Position numbers and translations under genes: made by a program. 64,000 nt of DNA, taken from NCBI GenBank assembly GCA_023426245.1, contig JAFABB010000006.1:46428-110427 (forward strand). Direction: 5' to 3'. Positions 1-8,560 of this stretch are shown here, in pieces. Origin of the DNA: Bacillota bacterium (GTDB lineage Bacteria > Bacillota > UBA4882 > UBA8346). The notes under the pieces were generated by a model. That model did not search any database and was not told the origin of the DNA. It saw only the letters and a list, made by a program, of their open reading frames with translations. The first letter of the stretch is position 1. Each line of letters begins with the position of its first letter.

Positions 1-285
1 GTATCCATCGAATTAAAGGCGAATGAAACCGGGATTGTAGAATATTGCCGCCGGCATGAGTTGGATTTTCAAACCCTTTCCGTGGACGAACTGGCTAGGA
101 TCCAATCCGGACTTTCAAGTTCGGCTTTTGTAAAACAAACGGTTGGAGTAGGAAATGTAGCGGAGGCTTGCGCATTGTTAGGGGGAAATCATACCCGACT
201 GATTTGCGGTAAGACGGTTTACCCGGGGATTACCTTGGCTTTGACCGAAGAAGAAAGGGAGTTTCATTTTAATGGTGAATATTGA
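1..285 (+). CDS. cbiG: Cobalamin biosynthesis protein CbiG, C-terminal end (partial)
   Basis: The reading frame is open from the first base of the window and ends at a TAA at 283-285, leaving 94 visible residues; the start lies upstream. The pattern SVDELARIQSG, SSAFVKQTVGVGNVAEACAL and a final segment on tetrapyrrole-type substrates is typical of the CbiG/CobE C-terminal domain. CbiG opens the delta-lactone ring of cobalt-precorrin-5A in the anaerobic B12 pathway. The frame overlaps hemA by 14 bases, so the two are probably translationally coupled. Identification rests on the C-terminal domain and on the cobalamin neighbours. Confidence 0.85.
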   Translation, partial: VSIELKANETGIVEYCRRHELDFQTLSVDELARIQSGLSSSAFVKQTVGVGNVAEACALLGGNHTRLICGKTVYPGITLALTEEEREFHFNGEY

Positions 286-1639
286 GGTCATCGGCATCAA
301 TTTTCGTTCGGCGCCCCTGGAAATCAGGGAGAAATTCCAGTTTTCCCAGGAGGAACACCAGGATTTCCTGGACTTTTTAAAGCGGCAGCAAGCAGCGGAT
401 GAATGGGTCTTGTTGTCCACCTGTAACCGGACAGAGCTATATCTCTCCAAGGCTGGCCTTGGATTGGACGGCTCATTTTTTGAAGATGCCCTGTGTGAAT
501 ATAAAAAAATAAAAACCGCCGGGTTGCGCAAATATTTTTATATTTACAAAGGGATGGAGGGGGCCCGCCACCTTTTCCGGGTGGCCTGCGGTTTGGATTC
601 CCTGGTTTTCGGAGAAGATCAGATCCTGGGCCAGGTAAAAAAAGCTCACCAAAGGGCTTTGGCTGCGGGGACCAGTCGGGCGGTGTTGAATACTTTGTTT
701 CGAAATGCCGTAACCGGGGCTAAATTGGTCAAAAGTCAAGCTTGCTTTGGCCAGCAGCCTATTTCTGCGGCCACAGTTGCGGTGGACAAGGTTTGGGAGC
801 TTAGCGGTGAGGGATTGGCCAACCAAACGGCATTGATCATCGGTTCGGGGGAAATGAGCGCCTTAACCGTCAATCGTTTGCTGTCACGGAAAATAGGCCG
901 TGTCTATTTGGCGGGACGCAAGTTCGGCAAGGTTCTTGCCATCGCTGCAGGCCGTCCTCAAGTCGAAGCCATCGCCTATGAGCGGCGTTATGAATATGTG
1001 GACCGGGCGGATCTGGTCTTCAGCATGACGACCAGTCCCCACTATACCATTACTTGCGAGGAATTAGAGGGGACTCTGATTACGGCAAAAAGACGAACTT
1101 TTATCGATTTGGCGGTGCCCCGGGATATGGACGAAAAAATCAGTCTGCTTCCGGGAGTCCGCTATTTTAATATCGATACGATCGGCGGAAGTATCCGCGA
1201 AGATTGGCAACAATGCGCTCTGGATGCGCTCAAGGCTGAAAAAATCCTTGTTCAACAGTTGAGGGAGTTTGAAAGGTGGTATCAGTCCCGTGAGTTGGCC
1301 CCGCTTATCCGTCAAATTGAAAAGACGGTTCGTGAAGGGGTGGACCATAAAATCAACCGCGCCTTGGGTAAGGTAAAAGCCCTTGAGACTGCGGATAGAA
1401 AGATGATTGTCAACGAAATGCGGAAAGTCACCGGTTTCATACTGAACCGCTGTTTATATGGCATTAAAGAAACGGCATCCGGCAAAGAAGCCGGGATTTA
1501 TTACCGCTGTTTAAGCAAAAGCTTTGGCAGAAGTTTAAGCAATAATGCTTTAAGCAATAATGTTTTAATCGAAAATGCTTTAAGCAAAAATGCTTTAAGC
1601 CAAAAGTTTACGCAGAACGCTGAGGGTGGAAACGGATGA
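272..1639 (+). CDS. hemA: Glutamyl-tRNA reductase
   Basis: Reduces glutamyl-tRNA(Glu) to glutamate-1-semialdehyde, the first committed step of C5 tetrapyrrole synthesis. The catalytic Cys lies in the STCNRTELY motif (Cys51), and the GLDSLVFGEDQILGQ motif follows at about residues 107-121. A Rossmann NADPH domain with LIIGSGEMS is near residue 190, and a C-terminal dimerisation helix follows. The 455 residues are slightly more than the usual 420-450. The excess is a low-complexity tail of LSNNA-like pentapeptides (about residues 421-446) encoded by 15-bp tandem repeats. The ATG at 272 overlaps the end of cbiG, and the stop overlaps the cbiH start (ATGA). This gene supplies ALA to the whole cluster. 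Confidence 0.95.
   Translation: MVNIEVIGINFRSAPLEIREKFQFSQEEHQDFLDFLKRQQAADEWVLLSTCNRTELYLSKAGLGLDGSFFEDALCEYKKIKTAGLRKYFYIYKGMEGARHLFRVACGLDSLVFGEDQILGQVKKAHQRALAAGTSRAVLNTLFRNAVTGAKLVKSQACFGQQPISAATVAVDKVWELSGEGLANQTALIIGSGEMSALTVNRLLSRKIGRVYLAGRKFGKVLAIAAGRPQVEAIAYERRYEYVDRADLVFSMTTSPHYTITCEELEGTLITAKRRTFIDLAVPRDMDEKISLLPGVRYFNIDTIGGSIREDWQQCALDALKAEKILVQQLREFERWYQSRELAPLIRQIEKTVREGVDHKINRALGKVKALETADRKMIVNEMRKVTGFILNRCLYGIKETASGKEAGIYYRCLSKSFGRSLSNNALSNNVLIENALSKNALSQKFTQNAEGGNG
1534..1608 (+). repeat. 15-bp tandem repeat inside the hemA 3' end
   Basis: Five imperfect 15-base units of the form TTTAAGCAANAATGC begin at 1534, 1549, 1564, 1579 and 1594. A degenerate related stretch lies just upstream, from about 1510. 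The period is a multiple of three, so the array stays in frame and encodes pentapeptides such as LSNNA, LIENA and LSKNA at the C-terminus of HemA. Confidence 0.85.
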
Positions 1640-2370
1640 AAATTTATGTGGTGGGAATTGGGCCCGGCGCTAAGGACGATATGACGCCAAGGGCCGTCCG
1701 TGCTTTGGAAAACAGCGATTATATTGTGGGCTACCAGACCTATATCGAATTGATACGGGATATGTTTCCCCAAAAATTATTGCTTTCCACAGGGATGACC
1801 GGAGAAATTGAGCGCTGTGAATTGACTTTGGAAAAGGCCCTCGGCGGAGCCGATGTCGCTTTGATTAGCGGCGGCGACAGCGGCATCTATGGAATGGCCG
1901 GGATTATGCTGGAAGTCATGGAACGATCCGGCAAAGAGGTTCCGCTGGAAATTATTCCGGGAATTACCGCAGCCAGCGCAGGTGCCGCCCTATTGGGAGC
2001 CCCGTTGATGCATGACTTTGCGGTCATTAGTTTAAGCGATCGGCTGACCCCGTGGGAGCAGATTCAAACTAAAATCGAAGCGGCTGCAGCGGCTGATTTT
2101 GTAATTTGTCTTTACAATCCAAAAAGCAAACAAAGGACCGGCCAAATTAAGCAGGCTGGAGAGATTATTAGGCGTTACCGGAACGGGCTCACTCCCGCCG
2201 GAATCGTCCGCCGGGCGGGCCGGCAAGGTGAAAGTTACGACCTGACGACTTTGGAACAAATGGCCGGAGTGGCGATTGACATGTTTACCACCGTCATCGT
2301 TGGAAATTCCAGGACCTACATCAAAGCGGGACGGATGATCACTCCCCGGGGATACTTTGATGAACGTTAA
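1636..2370 (+). CDS. cbiH: Precorrin-3B / cobalt-factor III C17-methyltransferase CbiH
   Basis: A SAM-dependent methyltransferase of the CobA/CbiF/CbiH superfamily that methylates C17 and contracts the corrin ring in anaerobic B12 synthesis. The N-terminal VVGIGPG loop, GGDSGIYGMAG at about residues 76-86 and PGITAASAGAALLGAP at about 109-124 are the SAM and tetrapyrrole-binding motifs. VICLYNPKSKQRTGQI is characteristic of CbiH/CobJ among the paralogues. At 244 residues it is normal length for a single-domain CbiH. The ATG at 1636 overlaps the hemA stop by four bases, and the gene overlaps the longest possible cbiJ frame. Confidence 0.92.
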   Translation: MKIYVVGIGPGAKDDMTPRAVRALENSDYIVGYQTYIELIRDMFPQKLLLSTGMTGEIERCELTLEKALGGADVALISGGDSGIYGMAGIMLEVMERSGKEVPLEIIPGITAASAGAALLGAPLMHDFAVISLSDRLTPWEQIQTKIEAAAAADFVICLYNPKSKQRTGQIKQAGEIIRRYRNGLTPAGIVRRAGRQGESYDLTTLEQMAGVAIDMFTTVIVGNSRTYIKAGRMITPRGYFDER

Positions 2371-3163
2371 GAATGGATTGACAAAAATGAAACCCCTTCT
2401 TATCATTGCGGGCACTGTCGACGCCAGGCTGATTATTGAAAAATTGAGCGTAGAACCCTTCGCGCTCCATGCTACAGTCACGACCGATTTGGGCGCTGAA
2501 TATTTACGTCATTATCCGGGGCTGGTGATCCATCAAGGAGCTTTGGATTACCCGGGAATGGTGGAACTCTTCAGTTCGATACAACCGCTACTGGTCATCG
2601 ACGCCTCACATCCTTTCGCCAGGGAGGCTTCTGATAATGCTATGGCGGCCTGCCGTGCCGTCCAAGTCCGCTATTTGCGATTTGAACGGGAAGACACCCC
2701 TGCAGAGGGGAACGATATGATTTGGACCGCCGATTTTGAGGAAGCCGCAGCTAAAACCGGGACGATCCCGGGAAACGTCTTGCTGACCATCGGCAGCAAT
2801 CATCTGGAAAGTTTCGTCAGAAAGGTGGAAGCTTACCGGGAACGGCTGTTTATCCGGGTTTTACCGGAAAAAAAGGTGATTGAAAAATGTGAGAGTTTGG
2901 GGTTTGCCGCCTCCCGGATCATCGCGATGCAAGGGCCTTTTTCCACGGAAATGAATTTGGCGCTGCTGCGCCATTGTCACGCCGGATTGCTGGTAACCAA
3001 AGAAAGCGGTATTGCGGGCGGCAATCGTGAAAAGCTGGCGGCGGCCAGAAAATTGAAAATTCCTGTGATCGTGGTGCGCAGACCATCCGTAGATTATGGA
3101 TGGGTCCTCCGGTCGGTGGACAACGTGGTCCGGACTGTCAGGGAAATATGCGCTGAAAATTGA
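2360..3163 (+). CDS. cbiJ: Precorrin-6A / cobalt-precorrin-6A reductase CbiJ
   Basis: NAD(P)H-dependent reduction of the corrin macrocycle. The LLIIAGTVDARLIIEKL N-terminus and VIDASHPFAREAS at about residue 80 are typical of CbiJ/CobK, as are LLTIGSNHLESF and the MQGPFS...LLVTKESG pair. I place the start at the ATG at 2360, which overlaps the end of cbiH. An in-frame ATG at 2387 (MKPLLIIAG) gives a more typical N-terminus and may be the true start; neither has a strong ribosome site. Length is about 258-267 residues, normal for the family. Confidence 0.9.
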   Translation: MNVKNGLTKMKPLLIIAGTVDARLIIEKLSVEPFALHATVTTDLGAEYLRHYPGLVIHQGALDYPGMVELFSSIQPLLVIDASHPFAREASDNAMAACRAVQVRYLRFEREDTPAEGNDMIWTADFEEAAAKTGTIPGNVLLTIGSNHLESFVRKVEAYRERLFIRVLPEKKVIEKCESLGFAASRIIAMQGPFSTEMNLALLRHCHAGLLVTKESGIAGGNREKLAAARKLKIPVIVVRRPSVDYGWVLRSVDNVVRTVREICAEN

Positions 3164-3183
3164 TTTTAGATAGGAGGGCCCTG

Positions 3184-3816
3184 ATGGCATACTTTCCGTT
3201 TTATATCGATTTGAAAGGCCGGAAATGCCTGGTGGTCGGAGGGGGAAAGGTGGCCCTTCGCAAAATACAGACCTTGCTGCAATTCGAGGCGGAGGTGAGA
3301 GTGATTGGCACTCAAATTTCCGATGAGATCCGGAGTTTGGCTGAAACCGGCCGGTTGACTTATGAAAAGAGGCCTTATCAATGTGGAGATGTAAGCGGTT
3401 TTTTTCTGGCGATCGCCGCTACTTCGGCGCCGGAGATCAATGACCAGGTTTGCCGGGATGCGGCGGAAAGGAAGGTCTGGGTTGATTCGGCCACCCATCC
3501 CGAAAAATGTTCTTTCATCTTTCCGGCAGTGATAAAAAAGGGGGACCTCGTGATCGGTTTAACCAGTTCCGGGAAATACCCGGCCTTAACCCGGTTGCTC
3601 AAACAAAAAATCGCCGCTTTGCCGGTTTTGGCTCAAGAGGGCGCTTTGGAGAAGTGGGCCGCTTGGAGGCGAAGAATTCAAAAGGAAGTGAGTGATCCCC
3701 GGAAACGGGAAAGAATTTTGCGGGAGATCGGAGCTGAGATACTCGACCATCCGGAGGCCGATCCCGAAGAGGTTATTCTGCGGATTGATGGGGTGAAACA
3801 GGATGAAAAAAATTAA
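3184..3816 (+). CDS. Precorrin-2 dehydrogenase / sirohydrochlorin chelatase (Met8/CysG-N type)
   Basis: Oxidises precorrin-2 to sirohydrochlorin with NAD+ and may insert a metal. The Rossmann motif CLVVGGGKVALRK near residues 15-27, FFLAIAATSAPEIN and SFIFPAVIKKGDLVIGLTSSGKYPAL match the siroheme synthase N-terminal domain. At 210 residues it is the stand-alone form (YlnF/Met8-like) without the methyltransferase domain, which is supplied by the cobA-hemD fusion downstream. The ATG at 3184 is chosen because AGGAGGG at 3172-3178 precedes it at good spacing. It overlaps hemC by 14 bases. In this cluster it makes the sirohydrochlorin substrate of CbiK. Confidence 0.9.
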   Translation: MAYFPFYIDLKGRKCLVVGGGKVALRKIQTLLQFEAEVRVIGTQISDEIRSLAETGRLTYEKRPYQCGDVSGFFLAIAATSAPEINDQVCRDAAERKVWVDSATHPEKCSFIFPAVIKKGDLVIGLTSSGKYPALTRLLKQKIAALPVLAQEGALEKWAAWRRRIQKEVSDPRKRERILREIGAEILDHPEADPEEVILRIDGVKQDEKN

Positions 3817-4702
3817 AATCGGCACTCGCGGGAGTCGTTTGGCCGTGATTCAAACCCAATGGATCATCGATCAAATCCAATTCGTCGTTCCGGACTTGGA
3901 TTTTGAAATCCTCACCATCAAGACCAGCGGGGATAAGATTCAAGATAAGCCTCTAGACCAAATCGGCGGTAAGGGGCTTTTTATCCAGGAGATTGAGACA
4001 GCTCTTTTGACAGGGGCGATCGATCTGGCGGTGCATAGTATGAAAGATTTGCCGGTTCAAATCGCTCCCGGCTTGAAAATTGCCGCTGTTTCCAAACGGG
4101 AAGACCCCCGGGACGTTTTGGTGAGTGTTGACGGAAAAACTCTTTCTGAGTTAAAATCCGGAGCCGTGATCGGCACCAGCAGTTTACGCCGGGCCAAGCA
4201 ACTTCTGGCTTTAAGACCGGATCTCAAAACGGAGATGCTGCGGGGCAATGTAGGGACCCGTTTGGAAAAATTGGCGTGCCGTCAATATGACGCCATCATC
4301 CTGGCGGCCGCCGGACTGAAACGGTTGGGTCTGGCGGAGAAGATCACTCAATATTTTACGGTGGAAGAAATGATTCCTGCCGTTTGCCAGGGAATTTTGG
4401 CCTTGGAAGTTCGGGCGGAGGAATCCTATGATTTCCTACAGGAAGCCGTTTGTGATGAGCAAGCGGCCCTTTGCGGGGCGGCGGAACGGGCGTTTTTGAT
4501 CCGTCTGGATGGGGGATGCAGCATTCCCTTGGCGGCCTATGCCGAAATCAGCGGAGGACAATTGAAAATCCGGGGAATGTTGGCGGAAAAGGATAGTGCA
4601 GCAATTTATAAGGAAACCCTCAGCGGGGCAGCCACTGACGGGGTTGAACTGGGAGAAGAACTGGCCGACCGGATTGCGGCCCAAAGTGGAGGCGGGCGAT
4701 GA
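3803..4702 (+). CDS. hemC: Porphobilinogen deaminase (hydroxymethylbilane synthase)
   Basis: Polymerises four porphobilinogens into hydroxymethylbilane. The N-terminal KIGTRGSRLAVIQT, the AVHSMKDLP motif near residue 77 and IGTSSLRRAKQL near 123 are family signatures. The dipyrromethane cofactor Cys lies in LDGGCSIPLAAYA (Cys239). The 299 residues are normal length. The ATG at 3803 lies inside the end of the preceding gene, and the stop overlaps the ATG of the next gene at 4699. Confidence 0.96.
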   Translation: MKKIKIGTRGSRLAVIQTQWIIDQIQFVVPDLDFEILTIKTSGDKIQDKPLDQIGGKGLFIQEIETALLTGAIDLAVHSMKDLPVQIAPGLKIAAVSKREDPRDVLVSVDGKTLSELKSGAVIGTSSLRRAKQLLALRPDLKTEMLRGNVGTRLEKLACRQYDAIILAAAGLKRLGLAEKITQYFTVEEMIPAVCQGILALEVRAEESYDFLQEAVCDEQAALCGAAERAFLIRLDGGCSIPLAAYAEISGGQLKIRGMLAEKDSAAIYKETLSGAATDGVELGEELADRIAAQSGGGR

Positions 4703-6246
4703 AAGAGCAAATTGGAAAAGGGTTGGTCTGGATTATTGGCGCCGGGCCGGGCGATAAAAAGCTACTCACCGTAAAAGCCCTGGAATGCATGGAGGAGGCC
4801 GAGGTCATTGTTTATGATCGTTTGCTGGGGGAAGGTATTTTACAATACGCCGCTCCGGAGGCGGAACTGATTTTTGTCGGCAAAGGGCCCGGTTGCCACC
4901 AGGCGGAGCAGTGGCAAATTAATCAGATATTAATTGAAAAGGCTTTAGAGGGTAAAAAAGTAGCCCGGGTGAAAGGCGGTGATCCTTTCGTATTCGGCCG
5001 GGGCGGCGAAGAAGCGGCGGCATTGGCGGGAATGGGCATTTCTTTTGAGATTGTGCCGGGCGTATCGGCGGCGATCGCGGCTCCGGCCTATGCGGGGATT
5101 CCGGTGACCCACCGGGATTACTGTTCCGCTTTTCATGTCATCACCGGGCATGAAAGTCCTGAAAGAATAGAGAGCCGGGTGAATTATCAGGCTTTGGCCA
5201 CCTTGGACGGGACTTTGGTTTTCATGATGGGAGTCAGCCATTTGAAAGGGATCATCTCCAACTTAATCGCCCATGGCAAGGATCCGGAGACTCCGGCGGC
5301 TGTGATTCAGCAGGGAACCACATTTTCCCAAAAAGTGGTTACCGCTGGGCTAAAAGATTTGGCGGTGGCGGCTACGCAAGCGGGGATTGGTTCCCCGGCA
5401 GTGATTGTGGTGGGACAAGTTGTCGCCTTACGGGATCACCTGAACTGGTTTCCCCGGGGTCCCTTGGCCGGTAAGCGGATTTTGGTGACCCGAACCCGGA
5501 AACAGGCGGGAATGTTGGCCCGGTCCATTGAAGCTTTGGGCGGGGAAGCCTTGGAATGCCCGTTGATACGGATCACTGAGGCCGATTCGCCGGACCGGGA
5601 GGAATTACGGAGCATCTTATCCCGGCAGGGGGAATTTACTTGGATCATTTTTACCAGTGTTCATGGGGTGGAATTCTTTTGGAAGATATTTCAGGCGGAG
5701 CGGAAAGATGTACGATCCTTGTCGGGTTTGAAATTTGGCGTCATCGGAACGGCAACGGCGGAAGCGTTGTGGTCCCATGGCATTCAAGCCGACCTGATTC
5801 CGCCCCGGTATACATCGGCGGGTTTAAGGGATGCCTTGACGCCCCTGTTGACGATGGACGATAAGGTGCTACTGGTCCGGGCAAAGAACGCTTCGGAAGA
5901 ATTGACGCAGGGATTGGCCTGCGCCGGGATAAGTTATGAAACCGTCACGGCTTACCGGACACTTCCCAATGAAAGGGCCGGGGCAGAATTGGCGGAATAT
6001 TTAAAGTATGGCCCGATGGATATTCTTACCTTTACAAGTTCTTCGACAGTGCGCTGTTTTATGGATTTATTCGGCGGTAAAATGCCGGAATGGATTGATC
6101 ACAGTAAAGTGGCGTGTATCGGTCCGGTTACCGCGCAAACGGCAACCGAATTGGGGCTACGGGTGGACGCGGTGGCCGGTGTTCATACCATTGAGGGAAT
6201 GATGGCTGCTATTTTAACAATGGAAGGAAGGACGACATCATGCTAA
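4699..6246 (+). CDS. cobA-hemD: Uroporphyrinogen-III C-methyltransferase / uroporphyrinogen-III synthase fusion
   Basis: A two-domain protein of 515 residues. Residues about 8-245 are a CobA-type SAM methyltransferase (IIGAGPGDKKLLTVKA, VARVKGGDPFVFGRGGEE, PGVSAAIAAPAYAGIPVTHR) that makes precorrin-2. Residues about 258-510 are HemD (KRILVTRTRKQAGMLA, IIFTSVHGVEFF, LTFTSSSTVRCF), which closes hydroxymethylbilane to uroporphyrinogen III. The fusion is common in Bacillota and couples macrocycle formation directly to its methylation towards siroheme and B12. It overlaps hemC by four bases and hemB by seven. Confidence 0.95.
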   Translation: MKEQIGKGLVWIIGAGPGDKKLLTVKALECMEEAEVIVYDRLLGEGILQYAAPEAELIFVGKGPGCHQAEQWQINQILIEKALEGKKVARVKGGDPFVFGRGGEEAAALAGMGISFEIVPGVSAAIAAPAYAGIPVTHRDYCSAFHVITGHESPERIESRVNYQALATLDGTLVFMMGVSHLKGIISNLIAHGKDPETPAAVIQQGTTFSQKVVTAGLKDLAVAATQAGIGSPAVIVVGQVVALRDHLNWFPRGPLAGKRILVTRTRKQAGMLARSIEALGGEALECPLIRITEADSPDREELRSILSRQGEFTWIIFTSVHGVEFFWKIFQAERKDVRSLSGLKFGVIGTATAEALWSHGIQADLIPPRYTSAGLRDALTPLLTMDDKVLLVRAKNASEELTQGLACAGISYETVTAYRTLPNERAGAELAEYLKYGPMDILTFTSSSTVRCFMDLFGGKMPEWIDHSKVACIGPVTAQTATELGLRVDAVAGVHTIEGMMAAILTMEGRTTSC

Positions 6247-7208
6247 AACGACCGCGCCGGTTGCGAACCAGTCCGGCGATGCGGGGCTTGGTCCGGGAAA
6301 CATCATTGCAAACCGGTCATTTGGTTTACCCTTTGTTTGTTAATGAAGGGATCAAGGGGAAAAAGGAAATTCCCTCGATGCCCGGGATCTTTAATCTTTC
6401 TCTGGATGATTACCTGAAGGAATTGGAACAGATCGCCGCCCTTGAGATACCGGCGGTGTTGCTTTTCGGCGTGCCGCTGCATAAAGATGAGACGGGTTCA
6501 GGGGCTTATAATCCCCAGGGTATCGTTCAGCAGGCGTTGCGTTTGGGGAAAAAGCATTTCCCGGAAATTTTGTTTGTAGCCGATGTCTGTTTGTGCGAAT
6601 ACACTTCCCATGGTCATTGCGGCGTCATTCAGGACGGCAGGATTTTAAATGACCAAACCTTACCATTGCTTTCCCGGACTGCGGTCAGTTACGCTGAGGC
6701 GGGAGCGGACATTATCGCGCCGTCGGACATGATGGACGGTAGGGTGGGGGCTATCCGGAAAGCCCTTGATGAACAAGGATTTTCCGATACGGCGATTCTC
6801 GCTTACAGCGCCAAGTATGCTTCCGCCTTTTATGGCCCATTCCGCGACGCGGCAGGTTCCAAGCCGGCTTTCGGGGATCGGAAAGCCTATCAAATGGACT
6901 GCGCCAACCTCAAGGAAGCCGTCAAAGAAGTGGAATTGGATTTGGAAGAAGGAGCGGATATGGTGATGGTCAAACCGGCTTTGGCCTATTTGGATGTGAT
7001 CCGGGAGATCAGTCAGCGGGTTCAGGTACCGGTTGCCGCTTATCATGTGAGCGGCGAATATGCGATGATCAAAGCCGCTGCCGCCAATGGCTGGATCGAC
7101 GAGCGGGCGGCGATGTTGGAGGCGACAACCGGCATCCGGCGGGCCGGGGCTCAAATTATCATTACTTATTTTGCCAAGGAAATCGCGAGGTGGTTGCGTC
7201 ATGGATAA
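6240..7208 (+). CDS. hemB: Delta-aminolevulinic acid dehydratase (porphobilinogen synthase)
   Basis: Condenses two ALA molecules to porphobilinogen. The VCLCEYTSHGHCG motif has three zinc-ligand Cys residues (117, 119 and 127), so this is the Zn-dependent type. The Schiff-base lysines lie in AYSAKYASAFYGPFR (Lys192) and MVMVKPALAYLD (Lys245). The 322 residues are normal length. The ATG at 6240 overlaps the preceding stop, with GGAAGGA just upstream. The order hemC-cobA/hemD-hemB-hemL is a typical Bacillota heme/siroheme operon order. Confidence 0.97.
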   Translation: MLKRPRRLRTSPAMRGLVRETSLQTGHLVYPLFVNEGIKGKKEIPSMPGIFNLSLDDYLKELEQIAALEIPAVLLFGVPLHKDETGSGAYNPQGIVQQALRLGKKHFPEILFVADVCLCEYTSHGHCGVIQDGRILNDQTLPLLSRTAVSYAEAGADIIAPSDMMDGRVGAIRKALDEQGFSDTAILAYSAKYASAFYGPFRDAAGSKPAFGDRKAYQMDCANLKEAVKEVELDLEEGADMVMVKPALAYLDVIREISQRVQVPVAAYHVSGEYAMIKAAAANGWIDERAAMLEATTGIRRAGAQIIITYFAKEIARWLRHG

Positions 7209-8499
7209 TCCTATTTCCAAGGGTTTATTTGAAAGGGCCGGGCGCTGTATTCCCGGCGGAGTCAACAGCCCGGTCAGGGCTTACCGAAATGTGGGCCTGA
7301 ATCCGCCGTTTATTCAAAAAGCGAAAGGCTGCCGGATTACCGATGCCGACGGTCATGAATATCTGGACTATGTTTGTTCCTGGGGGCCCTTAATTCTGGG
7401 CCATGCCCATCCCGACGTATTAGCGGCCATTGTGGAAACCGCCCGGGACGGGACCAGTTTCGGCGCGCCCACGGAACGGGAAATCATTTTGGCGGAGATG
7501 ATTTGCCAGGCGCTTCCCGCTGTGGAAATGGTGCGGATGGTCAATTCGGGCACCGAGGCGGTCATGAGCGCCTTAAGACTAGCCCGTGCTTTTACCGGAC
7601 GATCAAAGATCGTCAAATTTGAAGGATGCTACCATGGACACAGTGACGGTTTGTTGGTAAAGGCCGGGTCCGGCCTGCTCACCGCGGGTCAGCCGGACAG
7701 CGCCGGGGTACCTGCGGAATTGGTGGCCGGAACCGTGTCGGCCCCTTATAATGACCCCGACTATATCGAAAATTTATTTCGCCAAAGCGGTTCCGAACTG
7801 GCGGCGGTGATTGTCGAGCCGGTGGCCGGCAATATGGGGGTTGTGGCTCCGGGGCCCGAATTCTTGAGGCTTCTGCGGCGTTTGACGGAAGAATACGGGG
7901 CTCTTTTAATTTTTGACGAGGTGATTACCGGTTTTCGGGTTTCTTATCACGGAGCGCAAGGCTATTACGGCATTGCTCCGGATTTGACGACCCTGGGCAA
8001 GATTATCGGTGGCGGCCTGCCCGTGGGTGCCTATGGGGGCAAAAGAGAAATCATGCAAATGGTGGCCCCTTTGGGACCGGTATACCAGGCCGGTACTTTA
8101 TCCGGCAATCCGGTGGCCGTGGCGGCCGGAATTGCCACCTTGCGGTTGTTGCAAGGCAGTCCCGGACTTTATGAAGAATTAGCCGGAAAAACTCAATTTC
8201 TGGAGAATGCATTTGTAAGATCAGCTGCCAAGTATGGCGTCCCGCTTACGGTAAACCGGGTCGGCTCTTTGATGAGCGCCTTTTTCACCGACGGGCCGGT
8301 ATTCCATTACCAGACTGCGCTCCGTTCGGATACCCGGAGATTTACCCGTTACTTTCAATTGATGTTGAACCGGGGAATCTATTTGCCGCCTTCCCAATTT
8401 GAAGCTTTATTTTTATCCATGGCCCATACCCAGGCGGATTTGGAGCGGACAGCCGCGGCCATTGAAGAAAGCTTCCGGGATCTGGCCGGGGAGCAATGA
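7201..8499 (+). CDS. hemL: Glutamate-1-semialdehyde 2,1-aminomutase
   Basis: A PLP-dependent enzyme converting glutamate-1-semialdehyde to ALA. FERAGRCIPGGVNSPVRA at the N-terminus, MVNSGTEAVMSALRLAR near residue 113, LIFDEVITGFR near 236 and TTLGKIIGGGLPVGAYGG, whose Lys267 binds PLP, are all present. A longer open frame exists upstream, but I place the start at the ATG at 7201: it gives the family N-terminus and overlaps the hemB stop by eight bases. The protein is 432 residues. It completes the C5 pathway within this operon. Confidence 0.97.
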   Translation: MDNPISKGLFERAGRCIPGGVNSPVRAYRNVGLNPPFIQKAKGCRITDADGHEYLDYVCSWGPLILGHAHPDVLAAIVETARDGTSFGAPTEREIILAEMICQALPAVEMVRMVNSGTEAVMSALRLARAFTGRSKIVKFEGCYHGHSDGLLVKAGSGLLTAGQPDSAGVPAELVAGTVSAPYNDPDYIENLFRQSGSELAAVIVEPVAGNMGVVAPGPEFLRLLRRLTEEYGALLIFDEVITGFRVSYHGAQGYYGIAPDLTTLGKIIGGGLPVGAYGGKREIMQMVAPLGPVYQAGTLSGNPVAVAAGIATLRLLQGSPGLYEELAGKTQFLENAFVRSAAKYGVPLTVNRVGSLMSAFFTDGPVFHYQTALRSDTRRFTRYFQLMLNRGIYLPPSQFEALFLSMAHTQADLERTAAAIEESFRDLAGEQ

Positions 8500-8560
8500 C
8501 GGCTTTGAGGAGCTCGAAGAATTCTTGAGCCGGAAATAACCGGCAATTGAGGTGAGGAGA

